A DNA stretch of 64,000 nucleotides, from assembly GCF_030704535.1 (NCBI RefSeq), contig NC_081817.1, forward strand, positions 3,611,001 through 3,675,000, written 5' to 3'. The stretch is from Vitis vinifera (taxonomy: Eukaryota; Streptophyta; Magnoliopsida; Vitales; Vitaceae). Positions 36,994-48,489 of the stretch are shown piece after piece; the first letter of the stretch is position 1; the number at the start of each line of letters is the position of its first letter. Both the position numbers and the translations under genes were made by a program. A model generated the notes under the pieces. That model ran no database searches. It worked only from the letters and a program-made list of their open reading frames with translations, and was not told the origin of the DNA.

Positions 36994-37120
36994 GGCTAAT
37001 GTTTGCCAACGATATCGGAGGGGCGATGTAGTGCCCCCATTTTGCTTCTGAGGGGATTTGAACCTCAAACCAAAAGGTTTGAGATACACTCCACTTACCA
37101 TCCGAGCAAAATTGCCCTTG
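36994..37120 (-). mobile_element. Candidate tRNA-derived SINE
   Basis: On the minus strand, GGTTCAAATCC (37064-37054) exactly fits the RNA polymerase III B-box consensus. TTGCTCGGATGG (37109-37098) fits the A-box at 10 of 12 positions, with tRNA-like spacing. Between them is a perfect 8-bp hairpin, CTCAAACC-TTTT-GGTTTGAG (37083-37064). A terminal stem ATTTTGCT/AGCAAAAT closes the fold. It is too irregular to be a functional tRNA, so a tRNA-derived retroposon is likelier. Confidence 0.5.
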
Positions 37121-37322
37121 TTATATATTGTGCACTAAATTTATATGCACTTAAACTCATTATATAAAGAAAATATTAAAAGAATATTTTAAAGAGCAAA
37201 TTAATTATAATTATTTTATAATTAAATGCAAAATTTTCTTTTAATTGATTACCAAAAATATAAAAATTATGTAATTTTCTTCATAATGTTTTTAATATCA
37301 TTAATAATTAATTAAATATTAA

Positions 37323-37327
<5 letters not shown>

Positions 37328-37378
<51 letters not shown>

Positions 37379-37431
37379 TAATTTATTTTATATTGTTTAA
37401 TACAATTGAATTAAATGGATCATAATTTTAA

Positions 37432-37490
<59 letters not shown>
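37328..37490. repeat. Two long (AT)n microsatellites
   Basis: Nearly pure AT runs of about 48 and 55 bases lie at 37328-37376 and 37436-37490, separated by about 60 bases of AT-rich unique DNA. Confidence 0.9.
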
Positions 37491-37493
<3 letters not shown>

Positions 37494-37989
37494 AAAATTA
37501 GACATATTATAATCAAATATCATAATATTAGATGTAATTTAATAATAAATGTACACTTATAAAATTCATATTTTTATCGATGCATACGATATTATTATCA
37601 AATATGATAAATCATGTTATACATATATCAAATTTTTCAATAAAATAACTTTAAAATGTCTATTATACTTCTAATTATATTATTATGAGATTTTCCTTAC
37701 ATTTTCATGAGTTTTTAACAATTTTATGCTTATCGATATTTTTTTCCAAAATATCCGCTGATATATCTCCGATATATCCATAAAATCGAAGTATCGATAT
37801 ATCCGTGATTATCGATATTTTCATCCTTGGGTCTAAGTTTACCTTGCTTTATGGCCCACTTAATTTGCTCCAGTTTCAAAACTTGGTCAAGCTTTGGAAT
37901 AGACATGTTAAGATAAAATCCTTGAAAAAATTACATGACTTAACAAAATAAGTTTCCATTAATAAATTTATTTATTATGATTTTTTATT

Positions 37990-38700
37990 TTCAATTTATA
38001 TCATTGATTGCATTACTTGTTGTCTAAGCATTCACGCTCGTATTACTTGTATTGTATATGATTTGGATACATCAAGAGTTGCATAAAATATCTAAATCAT
38101 AAGTTCTTTGCAAAATGATAAGTTGATCACAATCGATTTATAAAATTAGATAATCCATTATAGAATGTAGTGCATTATCTCCTAATTGAGGAGATGACTT
38201 GTCTTGATCATCAAGATTATTTCCTATGGTGGACACACTATTGTGTATGATTACACATTGAATAAGACCTATGGTTGATCATGACCTTAACTATTGGGTT
38301 GTCGTAATTCACCGAGCTATTATTGTTTATGAGCTTTTGACTTTAAGAGAATATTAAACTAATGTTAAAGTCTTTAATGACTTTAACCTATGAATGAGAC
38401 CAAGGTAGACTTATATTCCATATGGATTGGATCATTATTGATCAAAACAAATGAAAATAAATATTCTCAATATAAACACCATGACATCTCATGCGATTGA
38501 GACATAATGTCTTCTTGAATGATCCAAAAGATATGTGATAATGAAATATGTGGTCGTAGTAATTCTCTTAAGTGAAATTTAACATATACTCTTAGAGAGT
38601 TAAGAGTATATTAATTTATCATATAATAAGAAGATCTAAGACTTAAAGATTATTGAGGTAATCTTGAGAGGTTAATAGCATTCACAGTTCATGTTAAGCT
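37990..38700. repeat. Long dispersed repeat, copy 2
   Basis: This is the same-orientation, diverged copy of about 29400-30130, sharing the blocks 'gtagtgcattatctcctaat', 'gatgacttgtcttgatcatc', 'caccatgacatctcatg' and 'agagtatattaattt'. No coding capacity is seen. Confidence 0.5.
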
Positions 38701-39299
38701 CTTAAAAATAAGACATGATATAATAAAATCAAACTTGATTGTCCCCCTGATGTCCCTTTTATACATTAACATTGATTTGACCTTTAGTTAACCACAAATT
38801 TGTTTTTTTTTTCTCGTTTTCACAAGCTAACCACATAGCCATATCATGAATAACATCACGCATCTTCAAATCTTTTTCTCATTTTGGGAATGTGGAGCTC
38901 TAATAAACATGTACGTAGTACACTTGCGATAATTTATGCTCCTTGATTTCTTGTTTCTTGTATATTGTCATATTTGTCCAAAAATCCTTTCCCAATCCAA
39001 AGTTGTATAAGATGTTGAGAAGGGATTTCATCATCCCTTAAAGAACATTCTCATAACATTATGTGATAAATTCTCGTAATCATGTGTACTTAAAAATGTA
39101 TAAGGTTGTCCTAGGTTCTACATATATATAATTGGCATAACAATTTTCATCGGTAAATATAAAAATATAAATATAAATAAAAAATTCATTTTTCTTTGAA
39201 GAAAAAAAAACTCATTTTTATGAGGCTTTCTATTTCTTATCTTATTTAGTAGTATAATTTTAACCAGACATTGTTGGAGCTGAAGGTTCCCCTGATTGG

Positions 39300-41052
39300 C
39301 CATAGACTCAGTAGCGTACTACCTAAGTCTATTGTCATCCTCCAACTTCTTATTAGTTGATTGCAGCTGGCGTTTCAAGTCTCTAACATCAGCAACCCCC
39401 TGGTACATAAATGTGATAGCGTTAAATATATTGAAGAATTTTAAGGAAGAGTATCAAAAGTGTGCTTGATTTGCCATAGTACCATTTTGGTAATATGATC
39501 TTCATCCAATCCTCGGATAGCAACTACTGTTTGAACAAAGCGGACAGAAGCCTCGATGGGAACATTTGCAATAAAGTTCAAGTCTGGCCGACCAAGAACC
39601 TCCGTGGTGATCTGCTCAGTAGCAAGGAAAAAAACACTCATATTTGATAAAGGAGGATTAGCAGTGGTAAATGAGGAATATTGGGTTAGGATTTCTCCTA
39701 CCTCATTAGTTGAAATGGAACTAATCTTGTGAGGGTGCAGATTCCCCTTGGGCGTATACCAGGAACAGTAATCTTGTCGTGAATGGCCGCTTGTGGAGTA
39801 GTATCCGATAAAACACTTCGTGAAGCCAACGCTTTTTGAAGCTTGTTGGAAGTTGGTTAGGTGGTCTTAGACGGGTTGACCTCTAGTCTTTTTCTCTTTT
39901 CTCTCTCTCTAACCCAACTAAAGATGTCAGCGGCCTCACCTTTTATGTCGTCCATATCCTTTGCAAGTTTGTTAGGGCAGTAGAAGCTGAGCCCCGGGTA
40001 GAAAGAGTGTGCTCAGGCGAAAATAGTGGAATTGTGACAAAGATACCAAGCTTGGTAGTTTGTCGAGCAGTTGCTGGTGGGACAGGTTGCTCGCTCTCCC
40101 CAGCAACTTATGTGCTAGTGTCAAAAGAGTCAAAAGGTTTGTCTATTTTAAAGTCTTTTGGAACAAAATGCACCCCGTGGATTAGGTCACTAAGAGCAAT
40201 CCTTGGAAAAATTTGAGAGGTGAAAGGCTCCGAGTTCAAGAGCATACTTTGAAGATTGGTCTTAGTAAGTAAAAAAGAAAAAAATTCTTTACTTGAAATC
40301 AATGTTGTATAGCTTGGTAAGTCGTTCTTGAGAAGGTTTTTCCACCCATTTTACTAGGGATCCTCAATAGTTTTCAGCTATCCAGATGCGAGATTAGACA
40401 GATATTAAAAATAAAAAAAAATAAAATAAAAAGTGGTATCAAGGAACTTACTGAGCAGTTTAAGGGTATGATTCAGGGGGTAAGGACCACGAGGATCTCA
40501 ACTTGAAAATTCCCATTCTCCATAAACAATCACATGTTCGATGGCCCAACCTTTCCCATAATCCGACAGGTTCATGATCAATTGCAACTACTTTCTACAA
40601 GCAGAAAGAAGGAATTTCCCTCATTTGTTCAACTTAATAGTGTAAATGAAAAAAAAAAAAAAAATCAAGCAAGAACAACTCGAGATTGAATAACTGGTTT
40701 AAAATAGAGCAGCCCATAAGAATGAGGATCGAGTTCGAATGGACAAATGAGGGCGAAATTTGGGTATAGTGCAAACACTCCCTCACTAATGAAGACAAAA
40801 ATAAGCATAGCCTAGCATGGAATTGCTCTATAGTGAAGCACATGGAGTGTTTCTTGTGTGTATCAGTTGGGAGGGGTATGGTGTTGCGCAGTAGTTGGAT
40901 ATCAATATTGTCTAGAATATTGAAATCTCTTCTGAAATCATCAGTGGCAAAATCATCCACAATACGAATTGAAGCGTGGGTTGTGTTGTTTGAGGAGGAA
41001 CCCTTCTGGGGTCTTTTCCTTTTTGCAGAACCTTCAAATTTCTTCGACATTT
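39300..41052 (-). mobile_element. Decayed retroelement ORF region
   Basis: Minus-strand reading from an ATG at about 41052 gives MSKKFEGSAKRKRPQKG, then TMEQF-type sequence (FTIEQFHARLC), SLVRECLHYTQISPSFV and MGCSILNQLFNLELFLLDFF. This layout recalls a family of transposon-linked hypothetical proteins that is common in grapevine. Further short minus-strand ORF pieces (for example 39441-39641 and 40108-40302) look like continuation of the same broken protein. No RT, integrase or transposase motif is visible. The element's 5' side is the left arm of the inverted repeat at 41148-42907. Confidence 0.5.
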
Positions 41053-41147
41053 TGTAAGGGTTTGCACTACTAGCAGGAAAAAAAAACCTTAGAAAGAGGT
41101 TTTTGAGTGCACTTTCGTGCAAAGTTCGAGGAACCAAGCGAAAAATA

Positions 41148-42907
41148 TAACTCTTTATCCAGGAAAACAAGAATGTGAATGAAGCAAATAGAACGAAAAC
41201 CAGAATTAGCATATAAAGATGATGAAAGAGATAGGTTTTTCTCACCTGAACACCGATAACGCATGATTGGCAACTTGATGCAAATGGAAGAAGAAAAAAC
41301 AAGAATGTCGCGATGTGGTAATGGTACTATTGAGACTCCAAAATGAAGGATATCATAACTTTTGGAATTTGAAAAAGCATAGTACGCATATCACCATTAG
41401 AAAGCAAGAGAGAAACCCCCAAAGACGGTTGGAGGGTACATTGCTTTGTGCGTCCAATACAAAAATTAGAAAGTCCAGAAAATCAATAAAAATATGTTCC
41501 TGCTCAAAATGAAAAAGAATTTTTCGTTTGACCTCAACCAAAGGTCAACAAAAAATTAGGGGCAATTGTAGGCATCCCTATAAATGGAGATAACGGGCCT
41601 ACCCAAAAAACTATTCGCTGAGTCGAGCCAGTTTAGGTCAAGATTAAAATCTCAACTAGCCTAATGGCCCAACTAACTTAAATAGCCTAATAGGTAAAGT
41701 GGGGAATAGAATGTGGGAGAACAACCCATGAGAAGTAGTGGAGACAATTGACACTTGAGATGGTAACCATTTGAAATGGCCAAAAAGTGCCCCCACAATT
41801 TCCACTCCTATCGATAGTTGAAAGATATATGAATGCAACTGACAAGAAAAATAGGAAAACGAAAAATATTATCTTTTCTAGAAAACCCTAACTAACTTAA
41901 TCATCGAAGGAAGTGATCCTAGGGTAAAACCAGGCAAGCCTTGTGTGGCAAGTATAAGGAAGTGAGCGACGAAAAGAAAACGATTGCTCAAGAAATTCTC
42001 AGCTCCAACAAGTGGGTCATCTTCTTGTCGTGCGCTTCCTTATACTTGCCACATAAGGCTTGCCCGATTTTACCCCGGGATCACCTCCTCCGATGATTAA
42101 GTAAGTTGGGGTTTTCTAGAACCTTATACTTACCCCAAGATTATCTCCTCCGATGATTAAGCTAGTTGGGATTTTCTAGAAAATGTAATATTTTTTTAGT
42201 TCTCATATTTTTCTTGCTAGTTGCATTCATATACCTTTTAGCTACGAATAGGTGTGGGGATCGCGGGAGCACTTTTTGGCCACTTCAAGGGGTTACCATC
42301 TCAAGTGTTAATTGCCTCCACTACTCCTCGTGAGTTGTTCTCTCACATTCTATTTCCCATTTTACCTGTTGGACTATTTAAGTTAGTTGGGTCATTAGGC
42401 TAGTTGGGCTTTTAATCCTAACCCAAACTGGCTCAGCTCAACGAATAGTTTTTTGGGCAAACCCGTTATCTCGATTTACAGGGGTGCCCACAATTGCCCC
42501 CAATTTTTGTTGACCTTTAGTTGAGGTCAAACAAAAAATTCTTTTTCATTATAAGTAAGAACATATTTTCCTTGATTTTCCGGACTTTCCGATTTTTGTA
42601 TTGGATGCACATACCGATGTACCATTCAGGTGCCTTTGGGGGTTCTCTTGCCCCATAGTAGTGACATGCGTACCATGCTTTTTCAAATTCCAAAAGTTGT
42701 GATATCTTTCATTTTGGAGTCTCAACAACATCGTTACCACACTGCAACATTCTTGTTTTTTCCTCTTCCATTTGCATCAAGCTGCCAATCCTGCCTTATC
42801 GGTGTTCAAGTAAGGAAAACCCATCTCTTTCATCATCTTTATATACTAATTTCGGTTTCGTTCTATTTGCTTCATTCACATTCCTATTTTCCTGAATAAA
42901 GAGTTCT
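41148..42907. repeat. Long inverted repeat, arms about 0.8 kb
   Basis: The left arm (about 41148-41968) and right arm (about 42033-42907) are diverged inverted copies with only about 65 bases between them. Markers that match in reverse include 'aactctttatccagg' with 'cctgaataaagagtt', 'gcaaatggaagaag' with 'cttccatttgc', 'ttgacctcaaccaaaggtcaac' type sequence with 'gttgacctttagttgaggtca', and 'ggcaagccttgtgtggcaagt' with 'acttgccacataaggcttgcc'. The right arm also carries an internal tandem copy of the 'ctcctccgatgattaag...gttttctaga' piece (42085-42120 and 42147-42180). Confidence 0.75.
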
Positions 42908-43012
42908 CTTCTTCGTGTGGTCCTTTGAATAGTAAGTTAACAAATAAAGCTCCACACCCAAAGGCCCGTTTGGATCAAAGGCACTGCAATGTTTCATGAC
43001 CAAACACGACAC

Positions 43013-43260
43013 TAAGGTGGTGTTTGTTTTTTTGGCTTTTTACTGAAAGCAATTTAGTTTTAGAATTTAGGTTGTTTGTTTTTCTACTTTTTCATGACTT
43101 ATTATAAACTTTTTACTAAATAGAAAAAGCCAAAATATGAAGCTTTTTCTAAATAGAAAAAATGACATATTGATTTTTTTTACTTTTTAATACTTAATAA
43201 AAATAAAATACTACAAAAACAATCAACCTAATATTTAACATTATTAAGCATTAAGGTTAT
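43013..43260. mobile_element. MITE family A, copy 1 (left part; interrupted)
   Basis: The end taaggtggtgtttgtttttt and the body match the uninterrupted copy at 51416-51704. The element stops at 43260, where a 3.3 kb LTR-like element begins, and resumes at 46556 (atttagaattaag...caccaccta, to about 46594). Confidence 0.7.
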
Positions 43261-44391
43261 TGTAGACCCCCTCCCGGGGAGGAGGAGTTTTTGGCCATTT
43301 TATTTTTTTGCTATCATGATGACTCTTTTGACCACCCCGGGATTTCAGCTGAAGGAGGCGGCCAGATTAGACGGGGAAAAACAGAGGAGGAGAAAAAGAG
43401 GAGAAGGAGGGCTTGCTGAGAAAAGAGAAAAACAGATGAGCAAGGGGAGAAAGCAGAGGAGCTTTCAAAATCTTGCTGGTAGAGGAGGCAGTGAGGGCGG
43501 TAAGATAAGTGAGCTTCATCGGGGAGGAATGCTCTCAGGTACGAGTATTATAGACTTTTGATTCATATTCCCCTATCGCATTTGCTTCTTCACTCATTTT
43601 TTTTTTTTTATGTAGTTTTCGTTCATTAAAGAGACGTGTTTGCTATGCTATTCTTTCACTCTCTTGGATTTCATTCGAGAATATTACGTATATGGGTTTG
43701 TATGGATCATGTTGATGTTCTTTATATATATATATATATTTTTACCTGGTTCATAGCCCAGGGATTAATGCTTGGAAAGAGGCTCAATATATTTGCTATT
43801 TGTTTTCTCCCGTTTGTTTCCTTTTGAACATTTTACACCATTTCAATCTATGTTCCTTCTTCCTTCATATACGTCATTTTGAGTTGGTGAGTTCACTACT
43901 AGTCCGTGGGAATCGAATAGGGACTTGGATTTTAGAGTTGTTTATCTTCTCTCAGTTTGAAGAATCCGTCTATCAACCCTGTAGTCCCAGTTTATGAAAT
44001 GACTCCTCACACAGACGCCACTACTTTGTTTTTCTTTTTCTCACCATTCTCTTCATTGTCTTTTCATTCATCTCCACTTTTTCCCTCCTCCATTCTCATG
44101 GAAGGCCGCCCTTGCTCTCAACTCGCCTTCACCATTGCCGGCCACTGACCACGCAGTCTTTCCTCGCCTACATTACTACATAGCCATCGGAGTCGCCATC
44201 TCCACGTTACAACGCCGCCGCATCCCTCACAGTTGAGCCACCACCTTTGTATCTCCATGAAACCGCCTTGGACTAGCCATTGTTCACCATCCCATAGCTC
44301 CATGACGCCACAGCCGCTGCCCATAGCTTGCATGGTTACCACACCACCGGAATGACACCAGAAATGCCAACCTTCACGCGGACCACCAGCA

Positions 44392-44889
44392 ATGCCACTG
44401 TCTATACCGCCTCCTCAACTCCGTTTGACGATGGTATCATCAACGGGGAAGAACAATGAGTTCTGGCCGTCAAGGTTCCACAATCTCCATCTAGTCCCTC
44501 TTATAGGCTGTTGCACCATCCCCAAGCAAGGATCCTCATATACGAACGTTGCCCAAGGAAGCTTCCGTGATCGTTTTTATAAAACAAATAAGGTTCTATT
44601 GACATGGAAGCAATGGCTCGAGATCGGTATCGGTGCTGCTCGGGGACTGAAGCATCTACATCAAGGCTCGGAATGCGAAATCATTCACCAGGACATCAAG
44701 ACCACAGATATTTCGTTAGATAAGAAACGGGTGGCCAAATTTGCTGATTTCGGAGTGGTGTTGTTCGAAGTACTGTGCGCGGGACTGGCTGTGGAAGGGA
44801 GCCTGATGAAGGAGCGTTCTTTGAGGGGCACGGAGACGAAGGCGATGCAATGTTATGCAGAAGGTAGATGGAAAGGGTTCCGAGATTAG
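44392..44889 (+). pseudogene. Captured CrRLK1L (FERONIA-type) receptor kinase fragment inside the LTR-like element
   Basis: The 165-codon frame contains kinase pieces in order: RFHNLHLVPLIGCC (subdomain IV-V region), LTWKQWLEIGIGAARGLKHLH (VIa), IIHQDIKTTD (VIb; HRD is HQD and the conserved N is D), VAKFADFG (VII), then directly VVLFEVLCAG (IX). The wording KTT, VAKxADFG and VVLFEVLCA is typical of the CrRLK1L/FERONIA family. The ATP-binding loop, catalytic Lys, activation segment and APE region are missing. Loss of the segment between DFG and the later SFG-VV could reflect a deletion between two FG-encoding spots. It is not a functional kinase. Upstream frames (43900-44390) show no kinase sequence that I can read. 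Confidence 0.7.
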
Positions 44890-45238
44890 CATGGGTGTAT
44901 TTGCTTTCTATATGGTGTTGGATGCTTTGAGTGAAAATGGGTAGTGTCAGTGCTTTAAAAAAAAAAAATGATGATGTTGGCAGAGGCTTGACTTGAATTT
45001 TAATGGTGTACATAAAGCATGTGTTTGGCTTATGCATGACCACTTTCTCTCGGGGCGCGGGTCATCCTTTTAAGAGTATTTACTTATTTGTTTATTTTCT
45101 TTCCATGTATTTAAAAATTTCATGCCAAAAATAATTTCCTTCAAAATTTAGTTTTTTTTTTTACGTACTGTTCTCAAACAATTCTTCGACATCCCGGTCT
45201 CCGAATTTGTTTTTTTAGGTATTACTATTGTATTCCAA

Positions 45239-45600
45239 TTATTTATTTATTTTAAAACTTCATTTTAAATCAAATTCTTTAAAACTTTTGATTTCCGAAT
45301 TAGATCCCTAATCCCGTAAATTCCCAATATTCCCACTATTTTATTTAATCATTAGCATTTTATTTATTTATTTCAAAACTCCATTTTAAATCAAATTCTT
45401 TAAAACTTCTGATTTTCGAATTAAATTCCTAATCCCGAAAGTTCCCATATTCCCATTAATTTATTTAATCATTAATATTTTATTTATTTATTTTAAAACC
45501 TCATTTTAAGTCTAATTCTTCAAAATTCCGATTTCCAAATTTAATTTCCGATTTCAAAAATTCCAATATTCCCGTTTATTAATTTAATTATTATTTTCAT
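45239..45600. repeat. About 120-bp tandem repeat, three units plus degenerate tail
   Basis: Units start near 45239, 45360 and 45480. Each runs from 'atttatttattt(t/c)aaaac' through 'cattttaaatcaaattcttt', 'taatcccg' and 'ttcccattaat' to 'atttaatcattaatatttt'. A more degenerate continuation of 'ttcaaaattccaattt' words extends to about 45870. Confidence 0.75.
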
Positions 45601-46594
45601 TATTATTATTATTATTTTATTTATTTATTTATTTATTTTTAAAAAATCCAATTTTTAAATAATTCTTTAAAATTCTGATTTCCAATTTCTTTAAAATTTA
45701 ATTTTCAAAGTTCCAATTCTTAAATTTAATTTTCACGACTCCAATTCTCAAATCATTTTAAAAATTCCAATTTCTTTCAAATTTAATCTCCAAAATTCAA
45801 ATTCTTAAATTTAATTCCCAATACTCCAATTTTCAATTAAATTTCAAAAATCTAATTTTCTCCCGAATAGTTTTAATTCCGCTCTGGCTTTCAAATAATC
45901 TTATGCTCCTCTTGACTTTAATAAGCAGGAACGAATTTTCTGTAATTCCGAATAATGGAATTTATGGGATTAATTCATGCAATATAAATCGGGCTTTGGT
46001 GGGGGCCCAACATACGTGATTTTATGATTGATTGATTTATTTGTCATGCACGATCTATTTATCCTGCTCTCCGACATGCATGCTATTATTTCTTAATTGT
46101 GCACTAACCTCTCTCTTGATAGCGCATGGTGGCTCATCGCCCAGGTACGCACCTACTTTCACTCTGGTAATTGTCCAAGCATATTTTGATTCTCACGTGT
46201 GCATGATTTATTCTGGGTACTCATTGATCTACTCGTCCACTGTCATGACTGCTTCATTTTATTAGTAGAGACCTGTTTTTAGGGACTTAAAAGGGTGCTA
46301 CGGTTTTTACCGTACCTTCATGATAAGTAACCTGACCCCCGAACCCGATCCGGTTTTTCACAGACCACCTTTTCCAAAGTAAGAAGTCACACTTAGGGTT
46401 TTTCTTTCTTATTTTGTTTACCCTTTTAAAAATAAAACAAAAAAAGTGGTGACTCGAAGTCATTTTCAAATAATCAATAAAAAATCAATTTTTCAAATAA
46501 AAATCGAGTTCGCCATCGAGTGGGAAACGTCTGAGCACGAAATACGGGGTCCACAGTTATATTTAGAATTAAGTAAAAAAACAAACACCACCTA

Positions 46595-48489
46595 ACAAAA
46601 CATATAATAAAAAAAGGGTAGTGGTGCATAAGAGACAGATGTCACATATATATTTATCCATATGTGAGTGTGACTGAAACAGAAAATTAAAGAAGATATA
46701 GACCACAAGTGGGCTACTATTCAAACAAGACTTTTGAGGCCATCTAGATGATCACCTAACTCTCTCAGGAGCATATGTGTCTAGTTGCTGGTAAAGTCTG
46801 ATTTTCCTCATATGGACATAGAATAAAGAAAATAAAAATCAAAGATTCCTTCATGATTGATTCATATGCACTAAAACTATGTCCTTTATGAATTATTGAT
46901 AAGCATTAGTCTTTGACTGATTTGTATGGATGGTAACAATACCATAGAAATATGTAGAGAAGATGTAACACGTATCCTATTCTATCACACCACTTGGTAG
47001 GAAATTTGTCAAATATGATCTATAAAAGTGTGATACAATAAATTACAAAAGAGGGACAAGGGCCATAGTATAGGGTACCTATCATTGCTCCCATTGATCT
47101 TATCATCATTAATATGTGACATATTCTCTAATTTATGGTTTGAGAAGATCCCGGTTAATTTTTTCCTTAAAAAATTTACATACCCTTTATGTTTTATGAT
47201 TTAATTAAGAAGTGAAATTTGAATTTTTAAATAATAATAATAGTTATTATTATTATTACAATAAATTAATTAGGCATTAAAAAATCCCTAATTTTGAATT
47301 TTACCTTAAATAATTATTCAAAAAACTCCAAATTGATAAAGATTAATTTTTGTTTTTTTTTTTACTTAATTTTAAATAAAACCTAAAACCAAATAGTGTT
47401 TAATAGTATTAAGTATTAGATTGTTTAATTTGTAATATTTTATTTTTGCATTAAAAAGTAAAAAAATCAATATATTCTTTTTTCTATTTAGAAAAAGTTA
47501 AAAAAATTTTATTTAGTAGAAAATTTATAATAAGTTACAAAAAAAATAGAAAAACAAACCATTTAAAGTTTATTTGGTTGTGTGATTTATAAAAACCGTT
47601 TCTAACACATTTTGGTTGTTGTTTTTTAGAAACAATTTTTAAAAATAAAATGAAATAGATAACATTTTTTAGTGAACGAGTAGAAGTTATTTTTACTAAT
47701 TTTTAAAAAAACAAAAAAAAAAAAAACAAGGGTATATTTGATCATATTTTTTAAAATTTATTTTTAAAAATAAGTTTCAAAAAAATATAATCTTGTCTCT
47801 TAAAATTTGAAAACAAATTATTTTCAATAAAAAAAATTTTAAAAACAAACACAAATCGGCATTTTACCATATTTTCTAGTTTCTTTAACTTTATTAAGAA
47901 TCCCAATAAAAAAAAAAAAGTGTCAAGTAAATTAAAATTAGCATTTCCGTCATATACCCATATTTATATCCAATACCATATCCATATAAATAAATCATAC
48001 CATATGTATTAATATTAAAATCATACCATATATTATGCCAAATATTTAATTCATATATATTATATGCATGTAGACATCCGATACCTATTCCCATAAAAGC
48101 ACACAGTGCATGTTTTAACTTTATTTGTAGAAATTGGACTGGCTACTTTTTGAATTATTGTATCAATAGAAGACAATGCAACTTATGTTGACTTTATTTG
48201 ATATATTTTTTCATTTAATATAAACACAATTTTAATTTATTTTATTACCTTAAATACCTTACATCTTTAAATGGAAGATATTTTATAGGGGCATTCTTGG
48301 AAATAAGAGTAAGTATAATTTGCTTTGAGTCTAAGTCAAAATTGAACTTGTCTGTTTAGAAATTATTTTTTATATTTGGATACTACGAAAATGATGTGAA
48401 AAGTAATAAATAAATAAAGAATTAGGGTCAAACTAAAATGTCAAGTCTATTACATTATTTTATTAAAAAAAAAAACAATTTAATAAGAA
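46595..48489. other. AT-rich gap with an inverted MITE copy
   Basis: Bases about 47340-47572 are MITE family A in reverse orientation. Bases 47574-47860 have the ends and poly-A/T style of another non-coding element, but I could not define it. The run at 47940-48060 is built on 'ccatat' and 'ataccata' words (simple sequence). No gene was seen. Confidence 0.45.
47340..47572. mobile_element. MITE family A, copy 2 (inverted)
   Basis: The stretch reads as the reverse complement of 51416-51704. It has 'taatagtattaagtattagat', the 'ttaaaaagtaaaaaaatcaata' block, 'ctatttagaaaaag', 'ataataagtt' and 'aaaaacaaacc' in reversed order. It is more diverged than the other two copies. Confidence 0.55.

Larger units (their letters stand above)
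36339..39440. other. Inter-WAKL region, left part: duplication relic, SINE candidate, AT runs, repeat copy
   Basis: Bases 36339 to about 36550 are diverged relics of WAKL intron 1 and exon 2. A tRNA-like SINE candidate follows at about 36994-37120. Two long (AT) runs lie at 37328-37376 and 37436-37490. Bases about 37735-37830 form a block built on 'atatcgata' and 'gatatatcc' words. The stretch 37990-38700 is the second copy of the repeat at 29400. No functional gene was seen. Confidence 0.5.
43261..46555 (+). mobile_element. 3.3 kb solo-LTR-like element with 5-bp target duplication
   Basis: It begins TGTAGACCCC and ends GGGGTCCACA, so it has TG...CA termini with inverted ends. GTTAT occurs directly on both sides (43256-43260 and 46556-46560). 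A 5-bp duplication and TG/CA ends are the signature of LTR-retrotransposon integration. No gag-pol, primer-binding site or second LTR is visible, so it is a solo LTR or a non-coding derivative. The insertion splits a MITE whose intact relative lies at 51416-51704. Contents are pyrimidine-rich leader-like DNA (about 44010-44100), a receptor-kinase fragment (44392-44889) and a tandem array (45239-45600). Confidence 0.8.

Noticed and set aside
36994-37120. Functional tRNA gene
   Set aside because: The A-box is imperfect and the internal arm is an 8-bp stem with a 4-base loop, not a tRNA anticodon arm; the SINE reading is preferred.
40833-41057. Plus-strand ORF of 74 codons
   Set aside because: It is the antisense shadow of the minus-strand retroelement protein.
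44118-44342. Minus-strand Trp/Gly-rich ORF
   Set aside because: Low-complexity composition, no domain, inside the LTR-like element.
44392-44889. A functional receptor kinase gene
   Set aside because: It lacks the ATP-binding loop, catalytic Lys, intact HRD and activation segment, and lies within a mobile element.
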